In this document: one piece after another, positions 18,010 to 25,620 of the stretch
How the letters are laid out: every line of letters begins with the position of its first letter
Position numbering within the stretch: position 1 is the stretch's first letter
Source: Tateyamaria sp. ANG-S1
GTDB lineage: Bacteria > Pseudomonadota > Alphaproteobacteria > Rhodobacterales > Rhodobacteraceae
Length of the DNA: 64,000 bases
Assembly: GCF_000814025.1 (NCBI RefSeq)
Contig: NZ_JWLL01000001.1
Location: forward strand, 248,001-312,000
Reading direction: 5' to 3'
Made by a program: the position numbers and the translations under genes
The notes under the pieces: generated by a model
The model's database searches: none
What the model was told of the DNA's origin: nothing
Seen by the model: only the letters and a program-made list of their open reading frames with translations

Positions 18010-19179
18010 CTATTGCAGGTCGCCGAATGCCTTGTCCAGCCGCTCCACCGCTTCTTGCACCCGTGCGCGTGGCGTGGCGATGTTGAACCGCAGCCAGCTG
18101 TCGCCGCCCTTGCCAAAGGTGGGGCCGTGGTTGACGGCGATGCAGGCGTCTTGTTCGACGCGCTTGGTGAATTCATCGCGCGTCATGCCGGTGCCGTCGA
18201 AGTCGACCCATGACAGGTACGTGGCTTCGAGCGGCATTGAGTAGAGGCCGGGGATGGCGTTGACCGCCTCGTCAAAGAGTTTGCGGTTGCCGTCGAGATA
18301 GCTGACCAACTCGTCCGTCCATGCTGCACCTTCGGGCGAGTAGGCGGCGGTCGCCATGAACAGGCCGAAGGAGTTTGGCGAGAGGCCAAGGCCCGCCATG
18401 CGCTGGGCGAATTTGGCGCGCAGGTCCGGGTCGGCGATGATCACATTGCCGGAGTGGGACCCGGCGATATTGAACGTCTTGGTCGTGGCCGTCATCATGA
18501 TCAGCCGGTCCTCGACCCCCGGAATGTGCGACATAGGGATGTGCGTGTGGCCGGGCATGACGAGGTCGTGGTGAATCTCATCCGACACAAGGATCAGCTT
18601 GTGCCGTTTGGCGAAGGCGGCGACGCCCAGCAGCTCGTCCCGCGTCCAGACCCGCCCGCCGGGATTGTGGGGCGAGCAGAGGATGAGCATGGTTTCCGAG
18701 CCGTCGAGTTGTTCGTCCCAGGTGTCGAAGTCCATCTCGTACCGCCCGTCCGACATGGGCATTTCGCATTCGACCACGCGCCGGTTGTTGGCTTTTATGA
18801 CCTTGGCAAAGGCGTGGTAGACGGGCGTGAACAGCACGACGCCGTCGCCCGGTTCGGTGAAGGTGTCCACGCACATGGCGGTGCCGTTGACGAGCCCGTG
18901 GGTGGTAAAGATGTGGTCGGCCTGGACCGTCCAGTTGTGCCGTTCCTTCATCCACCACTGGATCGCCTCGCGGTATTCGGTGTCGTCCCCGAAATAGCCG
19001 ATGATCCCGTGGTCCAGCTGTGTGCGTACCGCATCCAGCACGCATTGCGGCGGGCGGAAATCCATGTCGGCCACCCACATGGCGAGCCCCTTGTCGCCAT
19101 CGACGCCATAGATCTCCTCCATCATGTCCCATTTCACGCAATGGCTGCCGCGGCGGTCGATGATGGTGTCGAAACTCAT
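18010..19179 (-). CDS. MalY/PatB-type PLP aminotransferase (putative cystathionine beta-lyase)
   Basis: Class I/II aminotransferase-fold enzyme, 389 residues, start MSFDTIIDRRGSHCVKWD. Typical MalY/PatB motifs: MWVADMDFRPPQCV, CSPHNPGGRVWT, LVSDEIHHDL, and the PLP lysine in TATKTFNIAGSHSG-like TATTKTFNIAG. Expected activity is C-S beta-lysis (cystathionine or cysteine) giving pyruvate, ammonia and a thiol; aminotransfer is a possible alternative. It is divergent from the deformylase cluster. Confidence 0.88.
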   Translation of the reverse strand: MSFDTIIDRRGSHCVKWDMMEEIYGVDGDKGLAMWVADMDFRPPQCVLDAVRTQLDHGIIGYFGDDTEYREAIQWWMKERHNWTVQADHIFTTHGLVNGTAMCVDTFTEPGDGVVLFTPVYHAFAKVIKANNRRVVECEMPMSDGRYEMDFDTWDEQLDGSETMLILCSPHNPGGRVWTRDELLGVAAFAKRHKLILVSDEIHHDLVMPGHTHIPMSHIPGVEDRLIMMTATTKTFNIAGSHSGNVIIADPDLRAKFAQRMAGLGLSPNSFGLFMATAAYSPEGAAWTDELVSYLDGNRKLFDEAVNAIPGLYSMPLEATYLSWVDFDGTGMTRDEFTKRVEQDACIAVNHGPTFGKGGDSWLRFNIATPRARVQEAVERLDKAFGDLQ

Positions 19180-19275
19180 GGGGGGTACTCCGTTGGTCTT
19201 GGCGCAGGCTAGCGTGCATCGGAGCAGGTGCAAGGGGACATTGCGGTGGCCGGGGCGTTGGCTTACATGAACGCC

Positions 19276-19794
19276 ATGAAACGCCCCATTCTTCTGCACC
19301 CTGATCCGCGTCTGAAAAAGACGGCTGAGGCTGTGCCCGACCTGACGGACGAGTTGCGTCGTCTGGCCGATGATATGCTTGAGACGATGTATGATGCGCC
19401 GGGTATTGGGTTGGCGGCTCCTCAGGTGGGGGTGTTGACCCGGTTGGTGGTGCTGGACTGCGTGAAGGAGGATGGCGAGGCGCCCCGTCCGCTGGTCATG
19501 TTCAATCCGGAGATTGTGGCGTCGTCCGATACGATGAACACCTATGAGGAAGGATGTCTGTCGATCCCCGAGCAGTTTGCCGATGTGACCCGCCCGGCGG
19601 AGGTTGAGGTGCGTTGGATCGACCGCGATGGGAATGAGCAGACGCAGGCCATGGATGGCTTGTGGGCGACGTGTGTGCAGCACGAGATTGATCACCTCGA
19701 TGGCAAGCTGTTCATTGACTACCTCAAGCCCCTGAAGCGCCAGTTGATCACTCGCAAGATGCAGAAGTTGAAACGGGAACGCGCGCGCGCATGA
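19276..19794 (+). CDS. def: peptide deformylase, first of three
   Basis: Removes the formyl group from nascent N-formyl-Met proteins using a Fe/Zn centre. All three family motifs are intact: PGIGLAAPQVG, EGCLSIPEQ (metal Cys) and QHEIDHLDGKL (metal His, catalytic Glu). 172 residues from ATG AAA CGC; an ATG three codons earlier is possible. This is the copy most likely to be the housekeeping enzyme. It is followed by two more deformylase-like genes with ATGA overlaps and then fmt, the reciprocal formyltransferase. Confidence 0.96.
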   Translation: MKRPILLHPDPRLKKTAEAVPDLTDELRRLADDMLETMYDAPGIGLAAPQVGVLTRLVVLDCVKEDGEAPRPLVMFNPEIVASSDTMNTYEEGCLSIPEQFADVTRPAEVEVRWIDRDGNEQTQAMDGLWATCVQHEIDHLDGKLFIDYLKPLKRQLITRKMQKLKRERARA

Positions 19795-20291
19795 GCGTGC
19801 GGCCGATTTTGACCTGGCCGGATGCGCGGCTGGAGGCTGTTTGTGCGCCGGTGGAGGCGATCACGCCGGAAGTGCGTGCGCTGGCCGAGGATATGCTGGA
19901 GACGATGTATGCCGCCCCCGGTCGCGGGTTGGCCGCGCCGCAGGTGGGCGAGTTGGTGCGTCTGTTCGTGATGGATGTGACGTGGAAAGAGGGCGCGCGC
20001 AGCCCGGTTGTTTGCATCAACCCCGATGCGATTGAGCGCGGGGTTGAGGTGGCCAGCGCGGACGAGGGCTGCCTGTCGATCCCCGGTGTGACCGCCCATG
20101 TGACGCGGCCCACGTCGGTGCGCATGGTCTGGACCGATTTGGACGGTGTCGTCCACGACGAATGGTTGACCGGCTTTGCCGCCCTTTGCGCGCAGCATGA
20201 GCTGGATCATTTGGATGGCGTGGTGACGCTGGACCGGGTCGACGATGCGCAGCGGGATGCCATTCTTGCGGTCTATGAGGGGGATCAATGA
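19791..20291 (+). CDS. peptide deformylase, second of three
   Basis: 166 residues with intact catalytic motifs, PGRGLAAPQVG, EGCLSIPGV and QHELDHLDGV, so it is probably an active deformylase. It lacks the basic C-terminal tail (KRERARA) of the first copy. It overlaps the first copy by ATGA and the third by ATGA. Probably arose by tandem duplication; specialised substrates or a reserve enzyme are both possible. Confidence 0.93.
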   Translation: MSVRPILTWPDARLEAVCAPVEAITPEVRALAEDMLETMYAAPGRGLAAPQVGELVRLFVMDVTWKEGARSPVVCINPDAIERGVEVASADEGCLSIPGVTAHVTRPTSVRMVWTDLDGVVHDEWLTGFAALCAQHELDHLDGVVTLDRVDDAQRDAILAVYEGDQ

Positions 20292-20782
20292 CCGTTCGCC
20301 CCTTTGTTCCCTGGCCCGACAAACGGTTGCGTACGCCTGCTGAGGATGTGCCCGAGATCACGGACGAGATCCGCACGCTGTGGGCTGATATGGTCGAGAC
20401 GATGGATGCGATGCCGGGTGTCGGGCTGGCGGCACCGCAGATCGGGGTGATGCTGCGGGTTGCCGTTGTTGATGCGACGCCGGACCGGTCGCGCCGTATC
20501 CTGCTGGCGAACCCGGAGGTGCTGGAGGCGTCCTCGGACATCGAGAAGGGGACGGAGGCGAGCCCGAACCTGCCGGGTGTATCGGCTGAAGTGTCGCGCC
20601 CCAAGGCCGTCACCGTGCGGTTTTTGAATGAGCAGGGCATGATTGACCGCCGTGATTTCGAAGGGTTGGAGGCGCGGAGTGTGCAGCACCAGATCGACCA
20701 TCTGGCGGGGCGGATGTATTTCGACAATCTGGGCCGGGTAAAGCGCGACATGCTGCTGCGCAAGGCGAAGAAGGGGCGGTGA
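20288..20782 (+). CDS. deformylase-like protein lacking the metal Cys and catalytic Glu
   Basis: 164 residues clearly of the deformylase fold: motif 1 [11 protein letters not shown] is intact. Motif 2, which should be EGCLS, reads EASPNLPGV, so the metal-binding Cys is absent. Motif 3 reads QHQIDHLAG, with the catalytic Glu of HEIDH changed to Gln. Both metal His residues remain. It is therefore predicted to be inactive as a deformylase and may be a regulatory or peptide-binding pseudoenzyme. It lies one base from the fmt ATG and is expected to be cotranslated. Confidence 0.88.
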   Translation: MTVRPFVPWPDKRLRTPAEDVPEITDEIRTLWADMVETMDAMPGVGLAAPQIGVMLRVAVVDATPDRSRRILLANPEVLEASSDIEKGTEASPNLPGVSAEVSRPKAVTVRFLNEQGMIDRRDFEGLEARSVQHQIDHLAGRMYFDNLGRVKRDMLLRKAKKGR

Positions 20783-20783
20783 G

Positions 20784-21689
20784 ATGCGTGTGATCTTCAT
20801 GGGGACCCCGGAGTTTTCTGTTTCGGCGCTTGATGCGTTGCACGCGGCGGGGCACGAGATCGTCTGCGTCTATACCCAGCCGCCGCGGCCTGCGGGGCGG
20901 GGCAAGAAAGACCGACCCAGCCCTGTGCAGGCGCGGGCTGAGGCCTTGGGGCTGGAGGTGCGCCATCCGGTGTCGTTGCGCAACGAGGTGGCGCAGGCGG
21001 AGTTTGCGGCTTTGAACGCGGATGTGGCTGTCGTTGTGGCTTATGGTTTGATCCTGCCGCAGCCGATCTTGGATGCGCCGACCCATGGTTGTCTGAACAT
21101 CCATGCGAGCCTGCTGCCGCGCTGGCGCGGGGCCGCGCCGATCCATCGCGCCATTATGGCGGGGGACGCGGAGACAGGCGTGTGCATCATGCAGATGGAG
21201 GCCGGGTTGGATACCGGCCCTGTGCTGTTGCGGGGCACTACGCCGATTGGGGCGACCCAGACCACGGCGGACCTGCATGACCGCTTGGCCGGGATGGGCG
21301 CTGGGCTGATTGTCGAGGCGCTGGCCGGTTTGGCTGATCTGGTGCCTGAGCCGCAGCCCGAGGCGGGCGTGACCTATGCCGCGAAGATCGACAAGGCGGA
21401 GGCGGCGATTGACTGGTCCCGTGATGCGGTCGAGGTGGATCGACTGATCCGGGGGCTGTCGCCATTTCCCGGGGCGTGGTTCGAGCATGAGGGCACGCGG
21501 ATCAAGGTGCTGGGCTCGGTGTTGGCAGACGGTGCGGGGGCTGCTGGTGCGGTCCTGGACGATGCGCTGACCGTTGCCTGCGGCAGTGGTGCTGTGGGCC
21601 TGACCCGCTTGCAACGGGCGGGCAAAGGGGCGCAGGATGCGGAGGTGTTCCTGCGCGGTCTTCCACTGTCCAAGGGCACGCAATTGTAG
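20784..21689 (+). CDS. fmt: methionyl-tRNA formyltransferase
   Basis: Transfers formyl from 10-formyl-THF to initiator Met-tRNA. 301 residues; N-terminal Rossmann domain [19 protein letters not shown], catalytic region [20 protein letters not shown] (Asn and His) and the later Asp in [11 protein letters not shown], then a C-terminal OB-like domain ([15 protein letters not shown]). Last of the def-def-def-like-fmt cluster. Confidence 0.97.
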   Translation: MRVIFMGTPEFSVSALDALHAAGHEIVCVYTQPPRPAGRGKKDRPSPVQARAEALGLEVRHPVSLRNEVAQAEFAALNADVAVVVAYGLILPQPILDAPTHGCLNIHASLLPRWRGAAPIHRAIMAGDAETGVCIMQMEAGLDTGPVLLRGTTPIGATQTTADLHDRLAGMGAGLIVEALAGLADLVPEPQPEAGVTYAAKIDKAEAAIDWSRDAVEVDRLIRGLSPFPGAWFEHEGTRIKVLGSVLADGAGAAGAVLDDALTVACGSGAVGLTRLQRAGKGAQDAEVFLRGLPLSKGTQL

Positions 21690-21699
21690 GAGAGCGGGC

Positions 21700-21936
21700 A
21701 TGTTTCCCACCCTGATCGGCACCGTCGTGATTGCGGGTATCGTTGGCTATCTGTCTGAAAAGACGCGCTTTACCCATAACGGGATCGTGCAGTCGATTAT
21801 CATCTGCATCGGCGGCGCGTTCCTGTTCTACTTTGTCCGGCTGATGTTCGGCTTTGGCTTTTCAAGTCCGGGGCTGAACGCCATCGTGTCGTCAATCGGG
21901 GCGCTGATCATCGTGCCCACGCACTGGCGGAAGTAA
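21700..21936 (+). CDS. small membrane protein, GlsB/YeaQ/YmgE-like
   Basis: 78 residues with three hydrophobic helices: FPTLIGTVVIAGIVGYL, IVQSIIICIGGAFLFYFV and NAIVSSIGALIIVPTH. Resembles the transglycosylase-associated (GlsB/YeaQ/YmgE) family by size, Gly spacing and topology. AGGAGAG lies eight bases upstream of the ATG and 10 bases after fmt, so it is likely part of the same transcript. Exact role unknown. Confidence 0.7.
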   Translation: MFPTLIGTVVIAGIVGYLSEKTRFTHNGIVQSIIICIGGAFLFYFVRLMFGFGFSSPGLNAIVSSIGALIIVPTHWRK

Positions 21937-21941
21937 CGGCG

Positions 21942-22199
21942 CTAGTCGCGATCTTTGACCTCGGGTGTCTGCACGTTTGGGCTGAGGTGGCTTGACGGTT
22001 TGGCTTCGCGAAAGCCGGGGCCGAGATGGACAGAGGGTTTGGCCGCGCGGACCCCGCTGGCGAGCGGGGTTGGTTTGGGGACAAGCCGTTGTGTCGGGTC
22101 TGTCTGGTTGACCAGAGGCGGCATTTCCGGCGTTTGAGCCGCAAGGCTGGAAGTGAGCGCCCCTGCGATCAGCGCAATGCAGAGCAGATTTCGTGTCAT
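21942..22199 (-). CDS. small secreted Pro-rich protein
   Basis: 85 residues starting MTRNLLCIALIAGALTSSLAAQ, a good signal peptide. The mature part (about 63 residues) is Pro/Lys-rich with a repeated pattern: AAKPSVHLGPGFREAKPSSHLSPN. AGGAG lies 9 bases 5' of the ATG. No family recognised. It ends 5 bases from the convergent membrane protein gene. Confidence 0.65.
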   Translation of the reverse strand: MTRNLLCIALIAGALTSSLAAQTPEMPPLVNQTDPTQRLVPKPTPLASGVRAAKPSVHLGPGFREAKPSSHLSPNVQTPEVKDRD

Positions 22200-22270
22200 T
22201 TCTTCTGCTCCTCTTGCTGGTGCCCGCCACACTTATATGGCGGGCCGCCGGTGCGATTTTGAGGATGGGA

Positions 22271-22624
22271 TCAGAAGAATTTCTTGATCAGCACTCTCTT
22301 TTTGAACTTCGTTCTGGGGGAGACGTATTTCTTTTTCACGCTGTGGTGCTTGGGGCCATGGAACTTGTGGCCGTGATGTTTATGGCCATGAAATCTGTGG
22401 CCGTGGTGTTTGTGCGCGTGGAATTTATGGCCGCGATGAGATTTGTAGCCGTGATGTTTCTTGACCTTGATCTTGAAGTTCGCGTCGATGACTTCGGCGT
22501 TTTCGGTATTGGCTGTGGCGCTGACCCAATAGGGTTGAGCGTTGACAGGCGACAGGCTGGTGATGGTGACAGCGGTGGCGATGGCGGCGATCAGAAGCGG
22601 GGTTTTGGTGGCTTGCAGGTTCAT
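22271..22624 (-). CDS. His/Lys-rich secreted protein with HKHHGHKFHG repeats
   Basis: 117 residues. Signal peptide (after MNLQATK, hydrophobic LLIAAIATAVTI, cleavage near PVNAQ), then about 20 ordinary residues, then residues roughly 55-97 made of tandem H-K-H-H-G-H-x-F-H-G units, and a basic tail. GGAG lies seven bases 5' of the ATG. The His content suggests binding of Zn, Ni, Cu or polyphosphate in the periplasm; this is inference. It stands alone between a secreted protein gene and rnhA. Confidence 0.75.
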   Translation of the reverse strand: MNLQATKTPLLIAAIATAVTITSLSPVNAQPYWVSATANTENAEVIDANFKIKVKKHHGYKSHRGHKFHAHKHHGHRFHGHKHHGHKFHGPKHHSVKKKYVSPRTKFKKRVLIKKFF

Positions 22625-22857
22625 GTCTGTTCTCCTTTTCGTTGGCGGTCGGGGCCGTGTGTCTTGGGAGAAAGATAGCGCTTTGGGGTTGTAACAATAA
22701 GGGACCGATCGGTCACAGGCTGTCATGGAAATGGCAGTGAGATGTGACTGACTTGGCGTGAATAAACAAACTTCTCTTTCAAGATCAGATGTTTGCGTCG
22801 GTTGAAACGTGTAACGAACCGCGTGATAAGCGCCGCGGAGTGCAGAGTTTGCGCGTG

Positions 22858-23313
22858 CTATTTGCCCTTGAACGGGGCCATGCCCGCCCGCGCGAGTTCA
22901 TCTGCGCGTTCGTTTTCAGGGTGTCCTGCGTGCCCCTTGACCCATTCCCATGTCACCTGATGCCGGGCTTGGGCGGCGTCGAGCCGTTGCCAGAGATCGG
23001 CATTGGCGACCGGCTTTTTAGAGGCGTTTTTCCAGCCGTTCCGCTTCCAGCCGTGGATCCAGCTTGTGATCCCGTTTTTGACGTAGTTGCTGTCGGTGAC
23101 GACCGTGATGGTGCTGGCGCGGTCGAGTGCTTCGAGCGCCGAGATGGCGGCCATCAGCTCCATCTTGTTGTTCGTTGTCTGCGCTTCGCCGCCCTTGAGT
23201 TCGCGTTCCTTCACGACCGTCTCGCCGTCCATGGCGCGCAGCAGCGCACCCCAACCGCCGGGGCCGGGATTGCCCGAGCAGGCGCCGTCGGTGTAGGCGA
23301 AGAGCTCAGCCAC
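22858..23313 (-). CDS. rnhA: ribonuclease HI
   Basis: Degrades the RNA strand of RNA-DNA hybrids. 151 residues from a GTG that overlaps the methyltransferase stop by 8 bases. The D-E-D-D metal site is visible: [16 protein letters not shown] (first Asp), KMELMAA (Glu), [11 protein letters not shown] (Asp) and [11 protein letters not shown] (last Asp, with the preceding His loop). Last gene of a five-gene minus-strand operon. Confidence 0.96.
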   Translation of the reverse strand: MAELFAYTDGACSGNPGPGGWGALLRAMDGETVVKERELKGGEAQTTNNKMELMAAISALEALDRASTITVVTDSNYVKNGITSWIHGWKRNGWKNASKKPVANADLWQRLDAAQARHQVTWEWVKGHAGHPENERADELARAGMAPFKGK

Positions 23314-23899
23314 GGTGGGCCTGCAGCACGATGAAGGGGGCGATGTCGCCCGAGAGGCCTGCTTCCTCGCCCTTGCGGGTGTAGGTGAGGGTGAAGCCGG
23401 TTTGGGCGAGCAGGTCGTTCAGTGCGTCTTCGGTCATGTAGGAGTAGAGCCGCCCGATGCTGTCGCGCGCCTCGCCCGTTCCCAGCTTGGTGCCGAAGTG
23501 GAGGAGGCCGCCCGGCTTCAGGGCGCGGTGGATGGCGGTGAAGTGGGCGGGCCATTCGGCAAGGGGCGTGTGCAGCATGGAGAAGTTGGACCAGATGCCG
23601 TCGTAGGTGGCGGTTTCGGTTAGGTCAGCGTAGGTGGCCTGCCGCGCGGTAACGCTGGGGTGGGATTTGGCGAGCGCCAGCATTTCGGGCACCGGGTCCC
23701 AGGCGTGGGCGTCGAGACCGGCCTGCGCCATGGCCGCTGCGGCAAAGCCGGGGCCGCAGCCGATGTCGAGGACTGTGCCGCCTTCGGGGACATGCGCGAT
23801 GAATTTCTGCACCATCGGGTCGGCGCCCGTGTTCTGGACGAGGTCCGCGTACTCGCCCGCTTTGGTGGCGTAGACTTGAAGCGTTTCGCGGTCGCTCAT
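23306..23899 (-). CDS. SAM-dependent class I methyltransferase
   Basis: 197 residues. Motif [20 protein letters not shown] binds SAM; motif II region [10 protein letters not shown] and the post-motif [15 protein letters not shown] follow in normal order. The start ATG overlaps the DUF3429 stop (TGATG). Small-molecule type by size; substrate unknown. In the operon lysE-ydeI-DUF3429-methyltransferase-rnhA. Confidence 0.85.
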   Translation of the reverse strand: MSDRETLQVYATKAGEYADLVQNTGADPMVQKFIAHVPEGGTVLDIGCGPGFAAAAMAQAGLDAHAWDPVPEMLALAKSHPSVTARQATYADLTETATYDGIWSNFSMLHTPLAEWPAHFTAIHRALKPGGLLHFGTKLGTGEARDSIGRLYSYMTEDALNDLLAQTGFTLTYTRKGEEAGLSGDIAPFIVLQAHRG

Positions 23900-24348
23900 C
23901 AGATCACCGTGACGGCGAGGCAGGCCACGACGATGGCCGTCAGCAGCACGCGCAGTTGCATCCACCAGCGCGGGGTCAGGCCCCAGCGTGAGAAGGCGAA
24001 GTCGAGCATCAGCAGGCCGATGAAGCCGAAGATGAGGTTTGTTGCGGCACTTGTGGGTCCGCCGCCCGTCATGAAGAAGGCCCAGAGCGCGGGGATGACC
24101 GAGAGGACGTAGCCGGTGGCGGCTTGGGAGCCGCTGGCCTTGGTCGCAAAGCCCCAGAGCACGCCGGACATGAACGACAGGATGACCGAGCCGTAGAAGA
24201 GTTGCACATAGGGTCCGACAAAGCGCGGCCCGATATTTTCGAGGCCCCATGCGGCGAGCGCGGGGCTGAGCACGGTGAAGGCGCCCCAGATGAAGGGGAT
24301 CAGGCCGGCGAGGCCGAGGATCAGGGGCGCGCGGGGGATGGAGGTCAT
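23899..24348 (-). CDS. DUF3429-like membrane protein
   Basis: 149 residues with four or five hydrophobic helices: LILGLAGLIPFIWGAF, YGSVILSFMSGVLWGF, YVLSVIPALWAFFM, NLIFGFIGLLMLDFAF and LLTAIVVACLAVTVI. The segment YGSVILSFMSGVLWG is characteristic of the DUF3429 family found widely in proteobacteria. Function unknown. It overlaps its neighbours on both sides (ATGA type), so it is translationally coupled. Confidence 0.8.
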   Translation of the reverse strand: MTSIPRAPLILGLAGLIPFIWGAFTVLSPALAAWGLENIGPRFVGPYVQLFYGSVILSFMSGVLWGFATKASGSQAATGYVLSVIPALWAFFMTGGGPTSAATNLIFGFIGLLMLDFAFSRWGLTPRWWMQLRVLLTAIVVACLAVTVI

Positions 24349-24797
24349 AGCTCGGAGATCAGTTTGGCGATGCGTTTGGCCCGGGTGTCGGCCCTTTTGG
24401 CCGTGTTGACAAGGTGCAATTTGGCGCGCTGTTGGCCGGGGGTCAAACTGGTCCAGTCTGCGCTGCGTCCCGCCCCTCGGATGGCGGCCATGACATCTTC
24501 GGGCACCTCGACAAGTGTGGGATCGACGGGGCGGATGCGTGCATCGAACGGCAGGCCGACGTCGAGCCCGCTGTCGCGCAAGAAGGTCTTGCCCGCGTAG
24601 ACAAAGGTGCCGTCGAGGACTGGCGCTTTGGTCAGGGCGAGGTTGATGGGGACGTCGCCGAATTCGCCCTCGATCCGCTTGGTTTTCGGGGGTAGGGCGG
24701 CGATCACATCATCTGGCAGGCGCAGGATGGTGTAGGTGTTCTTGCCCCATTCGAGCGGTTCGATGACCCCCTCGAACCAGATCCAATTGTTGCTCAT
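24345..24797 (-). CDS. YdeI/OmpD-associated, DUF1905-type protein
   Basis: 150 residues. N-terminal beta domain of DUF1905 type (FEGVIEPLEWGKNTYTILRLP) and C-terminal helical region of YdeI/OmpD-associated type (SLTPGQQRAKLHLVNTAKRADTRAKRIAKL), which usually follows DUF1905 in this family. Soluble. Roles proposed for relatives in envelope stress are not proven. Coupled to lysE upstream and DUF3429 downstream by short overlaps. Confidence 0.8.
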   Translation of the reverse strand: MSNNWIWFEGVIEPLEWGKNTYTILRLPDDVIAALPPKTKRIEGEFGDVPINLALTKAPVLDGTFVYAGKTFLRDSGLDVGLPFDARIRPVDPTLVEVPEDVMAAIRGAGRSADWTSLTPGQQRAKLHLVNTAKRADTRAKRIAKLISEL

Positions 24798-25408
24798 GCA
24801 CGCTCTAGCGCGAGGCGGCCTGCGAGGGCGGCGAAGATCGCGGCAAAGCTGCGGGAGAGCCAGCGCATTACGACTTCGGAGCCGAGAATCCACTGGCGCG
24901 CGGCGGCGGCGAAGGTGCCGTAGAGGACGAAGACGGCGAAGGTCATTGCCATGAAGACGAGTCCGAGTGTTGTCATCTCCAGTGTCGCGGTTGCTGCGTT
25001 GCCGGAGAGGAAGGGCGGCAGGAGGGCGAGGAAGAAGATCGACAGTTTGGGATTCAGGATGTTGATCAGGGCTCCGCGTCGGGCGATCCGCCAGCCTGCG
25101 TCAGCGCTGCGTTGGGACGAGATGTTGAGGGCGCCATCGGAGCGCAGGCTGCCCCAGGCGAGCCAGAGGAGGTAGGCGACGCCTGCGAATTTCACGATGT
25201 TGAAGAGGAGCGCGGAGGTGTGGAGGATCGCCGCCAGGCCAAGCGTGGCTGCGGCGAGGTGGGGGACGATGCCGAAGGTGCAGCCCAAGGCGGCCCAGAG
25301 CGCTGCGCGCCGTCCTTGGCCGAGGCCGAGCGCGAGGGTGTAGATCACGCCTGTGCCGGGTGCGATGACCACGACCAGTGCCGTGAGCAGGAATTGAAGG
25401 GAGAGCAT
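24794..25408 (-). CDS. LysE/RhtB-family amino-acid exporter
   Basis: 204-residue inner-membrane protein with six helices. The family motif APGTGVIYTLALGLGQGRRAAL (a variant of PGP near the N-terminus) and NPKLSIFFLALLPPF are clear. First gene of the five-gene operon ending with rnhA. Substrate cannot be told from sequence. Confidence 0.85.
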   Translation of the reverse strand: MLSLQFLLTALVVVIAPGTGVIYTLALGLGQGRRAALWAALGCTFGIVPHLAAATLGLAAILHTSALLFNIVKFAGVAYLLWLAWGSLRSDGALNISSQRSADAGWRIARRGALINILNPKLSIFFLALLPPFLSGNAATATLEMTTLGLVFMAMTFAVFVLYGTFAAAARQWILGSEVVMRWLSRSFAAIFAALAGRLALERA

Positions 25409-25576
25409 TGCAGGACCTCGCGCGTTTATCGGACGAGGGTAGGCGGTTGGTGGGGATCGGTAAAGAGCGCAGAGGATGCCTTGAGCGTGTCGGTCCGCGT
25501 GATTTCTATACTGGCGATGCCCAAAGTGGCTTTGCGCGCGGCCAACATGCGCGGAGTGCTGCCGCAATGACTGGGC

Positions 25577-25608
25577 GGGGCCGGTCCTCAGGGGGCAGGA
25601 CCGGCCCC
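25577..25608. terminator. GC-rich hairpin downstream of the alkaline phosphatase
   Basis: A perfect 12-bp stem (GGGGCCGGTCCT / AGGACCGGCCCC) with an 8-base loop lies 12 bases beyond the phosphatase stop. It has no U-run on either strand, so termination would depend on the very stable stem. Confidence 0.6.
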
Positions 25609-25620
25609 ATGGTCCGGCGC

